Shown here: piece after piece, positions 16,753 to 24,600 of the stretch
Numbering within the stretch: the stretch's first letter is position 1
How the letters are laid out: each line of letters opens with the position of its first letter
Assembly: GCA_963718405.1 (NCBI GenBank)
Contig: CAVQYZ010000002.1
Coordinates: 372,001 to 436,000, forward strand
DNA from: Bog-756 sp963718405
GTDB taxonomy: Bacteria > Actinomycetota > Acidimicrobiia > Acidimicrobiales > RAAP-2
Length of the DNA: 64,000 nucleotides
Direction: 5' to 3'
Translations under genes and position numbers: made by a program
Notes under the pieces: model-generated
What the model was told of the DNA's origin: nothing
Databases searched by the model: none
Seen by the model: the letters and a program-made list of their open reading frames with translations, nothing else

Positions 16753-17140
16753 CTGGAAAGGCCTGATCACATGGCCCGCCACCACGCCGACGTGATCGCA
16801 GACGATCTCAGGGCGGTCGAGCATATTGGTCGCCTCCTCCAAGGAATGGAGACGCCTATGGGGGCGAGCCGCATACTGGATATGCGTCTGCGGCCGAGGC
16901 CAAATGACGAGCCGAGCCGCCCCTCCCGGACCGGTTTATCGAGAAGCCGTTCGTATCCGGCCCTGTGGGCGAGACGATCAGAGTCAATCCGATCCGCGCC
17001 AAGCGTCTGCCTCCTGTCGATCGCTGGTCCGGTACCCATAGGCCGCTGCGGCAGTATGCCCCGTCGAGCGACGGCGGATTGACATGTGTGACCAATGCGC
17101 CGAGACTGGCCTCGGAGGGCAACCATCGGGAGTCGAAGCG
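16753..17140. other. Gene-poor stretch after tRNA-Val
   Basis: No convincing gene is seen. Both strands have open frames here (for example 16771-17082), but their composition is Arg/Ser/Pro-biased with no motifs. I see no second copy of the tRNA 3' end. The last 60 bases should hold the promoter and GGGAG ribosome site of the diiron protein gene. Confidence 0.4.
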
Positions 17141-18223
17141 ATGAGCACGAAGATCTACCAGTTGCCGGTGGACAAGACCGGGTGGCAAACCGGTGACAAG
17201 TCCGGAACGGCGGAGTTCACCTGGGACTACGACAACGGTCGCCACAAGCTGATCAACCTGTACGACAAGGGTAAGAGAAAGCAGTGGGACGCGAAAGAGC
17301 GCATCGACTGGTCGCACGACCCAGATCCGGAGAATCCTCTCGAGATGCCCGACGAGTTGGTCCCGATCTTCGGCTCGCCCATGTGGGACAAGCTCACCGA
17401 CGAGGAGCGCGGTCATGTTCGTCGCCATATGGTCGGCTGGCAGTTCAGCCAGTTTCTCCACGGCGAGCAAGGGGCGCTGATCTGCACGGCGAAGATCGTC
17501 CAGTCAGTCCCCGACATCGATTCGAAGTACTACGCCGCCACTCAGGTGATGGATGAGGCGCGGCACGTCGAGACCTACTCTCGCTATCTCGATAAGATCG
17601 AAATCGCTTATCCGATCAATGACAATCTGAAGTCGCTCCTCGATGACGTCCTTACCGATTCACGGTGGGATATGACCTACCTCGGAATGCAGGTTCTCAT
17701 CGAGGGCTTGGCACTTGCTGCATTCGGACTGATACGCAACACGGCCGGCGATCCACTGGGGAAGGCGGTGAACGCTTACGTCATGCAAGACGAGGCACGA
17801 CACGTCATGTTCGGACGCCTGGCCTTACGCGACTACTACCCACAGCTAACCCAGGGTGAGCGTGATGAGCGCGAGGAGTTTTGTGCCGATGCGTGCTATC
17901 GGATGCGGGATCGGTTCCTGGCCAATGAGCTGTGGGAGCGGCTGGGCTACGACGCTGAAGCCTGTATCAAGTACGTGGACGAGAGCGAAAGCCAGAAGCT
18001 CTTTCGGAGCCTTCTGTTCACCCGGATCGTCCCCACTCTGAAGGACGTCGGGTTGTGGGGTCCGAAGATGCGCAAGACCTTCGCCGACATGGGTGTCATC
18101 GGCTACGAGTCAACCGACCTCGATCAGGTGATGGCCGATGACGAAACGGTCGCCGAGCAGCTCGATGTCGATCGGCGTCACATTGCCGAGGCGGTTGCCG
18201 AAGGCATGACGGTTGACGACTGA
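17141..18223 (+). CDS. Ferritin-like diiron protein (AurF-like oxygenase family)
   Basis: 360 residues; the ATG at 17141 has GGGAG eight bases upstream and is preferred over one at 17084. The four-helix diiron ligand pattern is visible: QFLHGEQGALICTAKI (first Glu), then MDEARHVETYSRYL (E-x-x-H), VLIEGLALAAFGLI (Glu) and MQDEARHVMFGRLALRDY (E-x-x-H). These two EARH motifs are typical of a group of bacterial ferritin-like oxygenases related to AurF, which oxidise aromatic amines or other organic substrates. The GC content is lower than in the first 16 kb. The gene is monocistronic, with a convergent lipoprotein gene 17 bases downstream. The substrate is unknown. Confidence 0.8.
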   Translation: MSTKIYQLPVDKTGWQTGDKSGTAEFTWDYDNGRHKLINLYDKGKRKQWDAKERIDWSHDPDPENPLEMPDELVPIFGSPMWDKLTDEERGHVRRHMVGWQFSQFLHGEQGALICTAKIVQSVPDIDSKYYAATQVMDEARHVETYSRYLDKIEIAYPINDNLKSLLDDVLTDSRWDMTYLGMQVLIEGLALAAFGLIRNTAGDPLGKAVNAYVMQDEARHVMFGRLALRDYYPQLTQGERDEREEFCADACYRMRDRFLANELWERLGYDAEACIKYVDESESQKLFRSLLFTRIVPTLKDVGLWGPKMRKTFADMGVIGYESTDLDQVMADDETVAEQLDVDRRHIAEAVAEGMTVDD

Positions 18224-18240
18224 GTCGGCCGGAGTCGCGC

Positions 18241-19155
18241 TCAACCGGCGTGTGCGTACTCGTAGACCGTGGTGTGGAGGATGCACGACCCGGGCTGAAT
18301 GATCTCCACCCGAAGGATGCCTGACGCCACCGCGTAGTCGACTCCCTCTGCCTCGAAGGTGCCCGTGCACGTGCTCTTCTGAGGAATCGAACCGAGGTCG
18401 GTGACGTGTGCGGTGAGTGTGGTTCCTCCTAGCGGGTGGGGCAGCACCACCTCCAGCAACGGCTTCTGGTTCGAGAACAGGGTCCGTGTGTCGTCGTCCG
18501 ACGCGCAGATCAGGGTCGTCTTCGATGTGAAGTCACATCCCTGAATGTTGTTCACCCTGTGGTCGAGCTTGATATAGCCGGCGAGTGGCAGCTGGCCACC
18601 GTGCGGGGAGGTCCGATGGTTCAAGTCCGGAGTCGGATAGATCTGGAGATGGCTCATGGTCCCCCATTCACCGGCCACCATCCACTGTGCCCCCGGGGCG
18701 ATCGTGTCAAAGGAGTTGTTGTAGAGCTCCTTTGACACGAGCGTATGCACATACTGAGCGGTGGTGCCGGATGGTGTCGTCACCAGGAACATCTTGGAAT
18801 GACCGGAACTGGGTCCCTGATAGGCATCGATGATGTAGCCACCCGTCGAATCGGGATCGCCGATGTGACTCCACTTTTCCGCGGCCAGGCTCTTCGGCAC
18901 CGAGGTCAGCCCTCGGTAGAGGAGATAGCTGGCCTTCCCGGGCGGGACCACGGTGGCCACTCCCTCACCGGCATCCAGACTGTTCTCGTCGTAACTACCT
19001 ACTTCCTTCCAATTGTCGATCCCGGTCGTCGATAGCGGCTTGGTCGGACCGCTGGCCTTCGCTACCGTCGTCGGGGTAGCCGCCTGCGACGAGCACCCAG
19101 CCACCACGAACGCCACGAGGACCAGGCCGATCCGGCCCCACGGCCTCGTTGTCAT
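18241..19155 (-). CDS. Secreted lipoprotein of unknown function
   Basis: 304 residues with a classical lipoprotein signal: MTTRPWGRIGLVLVAFVVAG followed by C (lipobox VAGC), then a Ser/Thr/Pro-rich linker. The mature part has beta-rich segments (ASYLLYRGLTSVPKSL, IYPTPDLNHRTSPHGGQLPL, AGYIKLDHRVNNIQGCDF) and four further Cys that could form disulfides (GCDF, LICAS, STCTG, GSCIL). No family is recognised. It lies tail-to-tail with the diiron protein gene and is preceded by a long gene-poor region. Confidence 0.75.
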   Translation of the reverse strand: MTTRPWGRIGLVLVAFVVAGCSSQAATPTTVAKASGPTKPLSTTGIDNWKEVGSYDENSLDAGEGVATVVPPGKASYLLYRGLTSVPKSLAAEKWSHIGDPDSTGGYIIDAYQGPSSGHSKMFLVTTPSGTTAQYVHTLVSKELYNNSFDTIAPGAQWMVAGEWGTMSHLQIYPTPDLNHRTSPHGGQLPLAGYIKLDHRVNNIQGCDFTSKTTLICASDDDTRTLFSNQKPLLEVVLPHPLGGTTLTAHVTDLGSIPQKSTCTGTFEAEGVDYAVASGILRVEIIQPGSCILHTTVYEYAHAG

Positions 19156-19802
19156 CGTTCAGCAACTGACTGCGGCCCGGTGATCATCGGACAATCATGG
19201 CATCGGTTAGCCGTCGGTGTTGCACGCTTTATCACGCACACCCTTCTCACTGTCCGCGCAGTCGCTCAGTTATCTGAAACCATTAGAGGAACTTGCCGAA
19301 CCTCTTGGACCCCGTGATTTCAAGCTCCGATATCGTGAGTCATCACAACCTGGACAGCCGGGTGGCCCGGGTCAGACGGAGTGGGGTGATGTGCGCCCCT
19401 GAACTCGCAGGCGATCAGGGACAGGGGTGTTGGCAACAGCCCGCCTCCCTGCGGCGTCTCAGCTGAACTTCTGTCGTGATGTCGACAACTACGACTAAGG
19501 AGTGTCGATCATGGCCCAGTCCTGGAAGATCGAGCTCCACGGCGACCGGATGACTATCCGCTGAAAGACGGGGAGAAGAAGTCACTTCCGGCAGAAGGTT
19601 AGTCGTGCCGAGTCCTGAGGCCGCAACCATCCCGACAACTTCCCGGCGGAAGTGAGTACCCCACTCGTGCCGATCGGCCATGGTCAATATGCCCGGCCGA
19701 TCCTGCAGCGTACGGGATCGTCCTGGTCCTCGACCCTGAGACCTAGGCCTAGGCGCATGGCGGCTAGATTGGTGAACGCCGGAACCGACATGGGAGAGCC
19801 AG
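19156..19802. other. Gene-poor region
   Basis: Apart from the short frame at 19511-19564, no gene is supported. A 12-bp perfect palindrome CCTAGGCCTAGG lies at 19742-19753, 50 bases before the SRPBCC gene, where it could serve as an operator. Open frames at 19217-19402 and 19652-19918 have no coding character. Confidence 0.4.
19511..19564 (+). pseudogene. Very small ORF or broken small gene
   Basis: ATG preceded at good distance by AAGGAG, encoding MAQSWKIELHGDRMTIR and then a stop. A shift of one base before the stop would extend it as DYPLKDGEKKSLPAEG to a further stop at about 19602, so this may be the relic of a protein of about 30-35 residues with a frameshift, or simply a chance ribosome site. 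No family is recognised. Confidence 0.3.
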
Positions 19803-20270
19803 ATGGCAAACGACGAATGCAAGCCCGTGTCAGCATCCCGACGGATCGAGGCCCCGGCCAGTGTCATCTTCAAGGTTCTGGCCAACCCGGACCGGCACCC
19901 CGAATTCGATGGCTCTGAGATGCTGCGACCGGGCGCCAGCAACGAAGTCATCGTGGGCGTGGGGGACGTGTTTGTCACGAAGATGTACTTCACAGCAATG
20001 GGCGAGTACGAAATGCATAACCGCATCGTGGCTTTCGAGACGAACCGGTGCATCGCTTGGGAACCTGGAAACCCCGACCTCGCCAGAAACGGATCGCGAT
20101 GGAGGTTCGACCTCACCCCGGATGGACCGAATGCAACGTTGGTGACAGAAACCTACGACTGCACGGATTCCCCCAAGAGCGTCCGCGAGGCGGTCAACAA
20201 TGGCAACGTATGGCTGCCGGGCATGACCAAGACATTGGAGCGACTTGACCAGTTGTGTGCCACGCAGTAG
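19803..20270 (+). CDS. SRPBCC (polyketide cyclase/START-like) protein
   Basis: 155 residues. The family pattern is evident: SASRRIEAPASVIFKVLANP near the N-terminus, then DRHPEFDGSEM, a central sheet with FVTKMYFTAMGEYEMHNRIV, and a C-terminal long helix (WLPGMTKTLERLDQLC). These helix-grip proteins bind hydrophobic ligands in a cavity and serve as cyclases, lipid carriers or stress proteins. ATG with GGGAGAG upstream. The gene stands alone. Confidence 0.85.
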   Translation: MANDECKPVSASRRIEAPASVIFKVLANPDRHPEFDGSEMLRPGASNEVIVGVGDVFVTKMYFTAMGEYEMHNRIVAFETNRCIAWEPGNPDLARNGSRWRFDLTPDGPNATLVTETYDCTDSPKSVREAVNNGNVWLPGMTKTLERLDQLCATQ

Positions 20271-20509
20271 CTGAGAGGGTGGGGCTGAACGGTCCCGTTG
20301 GATTTCCGACCCCGCCTGGGATGTGCCTGTCGGCCTAGGTCGATAATCCCGGCTGATCCGGCCCTCGGGGACGCCCGACGAACCACCGCCTACGGTCCGA
20401 AGGCGGGGCCAAACAAGTGCGCCATCTGGCATTCGGTTCAGTTGGGAACCTTGGCCGCTCTACTTGCCAATCCGGATGAGTTCGATCGAAATGACATAGA
20501 GCCAGATGA

Positions 20510-21064
20510 TCACCGAAAGGGTGAAAACCTCTCGATGAGTCCGAAAATCCCCTTCAAACGCGGTCCGATGAGTGCTACAACACACAAGACGGCCCCAACC
20601 AGAACAAACCAACCGAGGGTCTCAAGGAGAACCTTGGCACCGTGCCATTCTGGATAGTGGGCAAAGAGTCCACTTAGGCTGGTCGCTGCTGCCGCCAGCG
20701 CACCGAAGGCGACAAAAGCGAGAACCATGTGCACCGTGCCCGTGACGGTCTGAAAGCGGCTTCCCGACTGGTCTGTTGGAAAAGCTGGCATCAAGAAGCG
20801 AGCTGCTGCGTTCGCCAGTAGCATCGCGACGACAAAGGTTGGCACATATGGGTGCAGCCGAGACAGCGCCAGTGCGACTCCGATGCAGGCCACTCCTCCG
20901 GCAACCAACTGGCCCCAGAAGTAGCTGCGGTAGCGCCCCACGCCGTAGTCGCTGATGGCATCCCGAACCGGCCTGTACCCGGTGGGGAGCACGTGCAATG
21001 TGACAAGTATGACCACTTGCACCGAGACGGCCACTACTGCGATGACTCCGAAGGCCCTGACCAT
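20510..21064 (-). CDS. DUF998-family integral membrane protein
   Basis: 184 residues; the ATG at 21064 has GGAG six bases upstream and is favoured over a TTG two codons earlier. Five to six transmembrane helices are visible (FGVIAVVAVSVQVVILVTL, GQLVAGGVACIGVALALS, FVVAMLLANAAARFLMPAF, HMVLAFVAFGALAAAATS, ETLGWFVLVGAVLCVVALI). The segment RPVRDAISDYGVGRYRSYFW after the first helix is the characteristic DUF998 motif (D-x-x-S-D-Y). Function of the family is unknown. Confidence 0.8.
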   Translation of the reverse strand: MVRAFGVIAVVAVSVQVVILVTLHVLPTGYRPVRDAISDYGVGRYRSYFWGQLVAGGVACIGVALALSRLHPYVPTFVVAMLLANAAARFLMPAFPTDQSGSRFQTVTGTVHMVLAFVAFGALAAAATSLSGLFAHYPEWHGAKVLLETLGWFVLVGAVLCVVALIGPRLKGIFGLIERFSPFR

Positions 21065-21639
21065 GTCCAACTCCTGCGAGTGAGGTCAGTCGATGCCCAT
21101 CGCCTGTTTGCCCAAGCCCGAAACATCATCACTCATCGTCGCTATGGCAATCATGGGTCCCCTGATGCCCAGGTGACAGTGCCGAAAGTCCTTTGATCGT
21201 CCGACAGATGACGCCCCCCACGCCTACATGTGTGGGTCCTCGCGTCGAAAAGGTCCGCCTTGCTCGTATGAAGCTCAGGGCACTTTAAGCAGCCACCACC
21301 ACTCAGGGGTGTCGGTTATCCATTTTGGGAGTGCGGTCGTCGCCACTCTTCCCTGGGTGGGCAACGCCTGGCATTGAATGCGTGGGACGTGGAATGCGGC
21401 GCCGGATCTGCTCTGGGAGACGTCCGGGCACCTTATGACGACTTCTTGCGCTGGGGTGCACGCCGGCGCTCGTGGCCGGCCGATTGGTCCGGCTGCGCGA
21501 GGCCACCGGACCCTCAGACTGGCATCCGCCGCCATCACAAACGGGCTTGCCGATACCCCGAGAGTGGCGCACTAGTGGACGACGGTGGATGTCAACACCG
21601 GTTATCTAGGGAAATGTCAACGCGATACGAGCGAGGGGC
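21065..21639. other. Gene-poor region
   Basis: About 570 bases between the divergent-facing ends of the DUF998 gene and the HD-GYP/Fn3 gene. Short open frames on both strands (for example 21275-21572) are Arg/Pro/Ser-rich without motifs. Nothing else is recognised. Confidence 0.4.
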
Positions 21640-24600
21640 CTAGAAATTGACCTCGCTTGGGCTGCTGATTGTTCCGGAAACTCCCAACGCAGGATCTGGA
21701 GTATAAACAGCGACGCTTGGGTTATTTTGGGTCAGATCGCCGATGGTTGGCGTCCCAAGTGTGATGGTCAATGTGTTCAACCCGTCCCAATGGACTGTGC
21801 TGTTTGCGAACCCGACCACAAGACCGAAATAGCCACTCTGTCCCAGGTCGATGGTGCCGAAGTGGAGTCCGCCCGGACAACTGGAGTCAGTAACTGATGC
21901 GATTTCGTCGTCGCCCAACAAGATTGGCTCAGCGGTGACCGCCACATTGATCCCGGTCAGATCGGGGTAGGAGGATGATGACCAGAGGCTGCAGAAGGCA
22001 CTCGGTGGGGGCGGGGTCGCAAAGGTGACGATGATCTGGTCGCCGGCATCAGCCCTGCCCGCGATTCCGCTTCCATTGGTAATCGTCAGCGAAGACACAG
22101 ATGCACCAGTCGGGGTGACCGAGTTGGAGGCGACAGAGCTGGCTCCGATCCCGACGCCATTGGTGGCGGTCACCGTGAAGGTGTAGCTGTCACCGTTGGT
22201 GAGCCCAGTAACCGAGCAGGTGAGCGGTCCCGTGGTCCAGGTGCAGGCTTGGCCTCCGTTGGCCGGAGTGGTCGAGTCGGCGGCTGTGACGGTGTAGCCG
22301 GTGACGGCTGAACCACCGTTTGACGCCGGAGCCGTCCAGGTCACGGTGGCACTGGCGTCGCCGCCGGTGGCGGTCCCGATCACGGGGACACCGGGGACGG
22401 TGGCCGGGGTGACCGAGTTGGAGGCGACAGAGCTGGCTCCGATCCCGACGCCATTGGTGGCGGTCACCGTGAAGGTGTAGCTGTCACCGTTGGTGAGCCC
22501 AGTAACCGAGCAGGTGAGCGGTCCCGTGGTCCAGGTGCAGGCTTGGCCTCCGTTGGCCGGAGTGGTCGAGTCGGCGGCTGTGACGGTGTAGCCGGTGACG
22601 GCTGAACCACCGTTTGACGCCGGAGCCGTCCAGGTCACGGTGGCACTGGCATCGCCGCCGGTGGCGGTCCCGATCACGGGGACACCGGGGACGGTGGCCG
22701 GGGTGACCGAGTTGGAGTTCGAAGAAGGTAGTCCCTCACCGACGGCGTTGATTGCCGACACCGTGAAGGTGTAAGCGGTGCCGTTGGTGAGGCCGGTGAC
22801 GGTGTCACCGGTCACGTTCCCGACGGTTACGGTGGTCCCGGATGTGCCACCAACATAGGTAGTGATGGCGTAGTTCGTGATCGGGGAGCCGTTTGACGCC
22901 GGAGCCGTCCAGGTCACGGTGGCACTGGCGTCGCCGCCGGTGGCGGTCCCGATCACGGGGACACCGGGGACGGTGGCCGGGGTGACCGAGTTGGAGTTCG
23001 AAGAAGGTAGTCCCTCACCGACGGCGTTGATTGCCGACACCGTGAAGGTGTAAGCGGTGCCGTTGGTGAGGCCGGTGACGGTGTCGCTGGTCACGTTCCC
23101 TACAGTGGTGGCGATTTCGGCCGTGCCACCGACATAAGTGCTGATGAGGTAGCCGGTGACGGCTGCACCACCGTTTGACGCCGGAGCCGTCCAGGTCACG
23201 GTGGCACTGGCGTCGCCGCCGGTGGCGGTCCCGATCACGGGGACACCGGGGACGGTGGCCGGGGTGACCGAGTTGGAGGCGACAGAGCTGGCTCCGATCC
23301 CGACGCCATTGGTGGCGGTCACCGTGAAGGTGTAGCTGTCACCGTTGGTGAGCCCAGTAACCGAGCAGGTGAGCGGTCCCGTGGTCCAGGTGCAGGCTTG
23401 GCCTCCGTTGGCCGGAGTGGTCGAGTCGGCGGCTGTGACGGTGTAGCCGGTGACGGCTGAACCACCGTTTGACGCCGGAGCCGTCCAGGTCACGGTGGCA
23501 CTGGCGTCGCCGCCGGTGGCGGTCCCGATCACGGGGACACCGGGGACGGTGGCCGGGGTGACCGAGTTGGAGTTCGAAGAAGGTAGTCCCTCACCGACGG
23601 CGTTGATTGCCGACACCGTGAAGGTGTAAGCGGTGCCGTTGGTGAGGCCGGTGACGGTGTCGCTGGTCACGTTCCCTACAGTGGTGGCGATTTCGGCCGT
23701 GCCACCGACATAAGTGCTGATGAGGTAGCCGGTGACGGCTGCACCACCGTTTGACGCCGGAGCCGTCCAGGTCACGGTGGCACTGGCGTCGCCGCCGGTG
23801 GCGGTCCCGATCACGGGGACACCGGGGACGGTGGCCGGGGTGACCGAGTTGGAGTTCGAAGAAGGTAGTCCCTCACCGACGGCGTTGATTGCCGACACCG
23901 TGAAGGTGTAAGCGGTGCCGTTGGTGAGGCCGGTGACGGTGTCACCGGTCACGTTCCCGACGGTTACGGTGGTCCCGGATGTGCCACCAACATAGGTAGT
24001 GATGGCGTAGTTCGTGATCGGGGAGCCGTTTGACGCCGGAGCCGTCCAGGTCACGGTGGCACTGGCGTCGCCGCCGGTGGCGGTCCCGATCACGGGGACA
24101 CCGGGGACGGTGGCCGGGGTGACCGAGTTGGAGTTCGAAGAAGGTAGTCCCTCACCGACGGCGTTGATTGCCGACACCGTGAAGGTGTAAGCGGTGCCGT
24201 TGGTGAGGCCGGTGACGGTGTCGCTGGTCACGTTCCCTACAGTGGTGGCGATTTCGGCCGTGCCACCGACATAAGTGCTGATGAGGTAGCCGGTGACGGC
24301 TGCACCACCGTTTGACGCCGGAGCCGTCCAGGTCACGGTGGCACTGGCGTCGCCGCCGGTGGCGGTCCCGATCACGGGGACACCGGGGACGGTGGCCGGG
24401 GTGACCGAGTTGGAGGCGACAGAGCTGGCTCCGATCCCGACGCCATTGGTGGCGGTCACCGTGAAGGTGTAGCTGTCACCGTTGGTGAGCCCAGTAACCG
24501 AGCAGGTGAGCGGTCCCGTGGTCCAGGTGCAGGCTTGGCCTCCGTTGGCCGGAGTGGTCGAGTCGGCGGCTGTGACGGTGTAGCCGGTGACGGCTGAACC

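Noticed and set aside
16771..17082. Plus-strand open frame of 103 residues after tRNA-Val
   Set aside because: No motif, Arg/Ser-rich after the first 40 residues, and a competing frame on the other strand has equal length.
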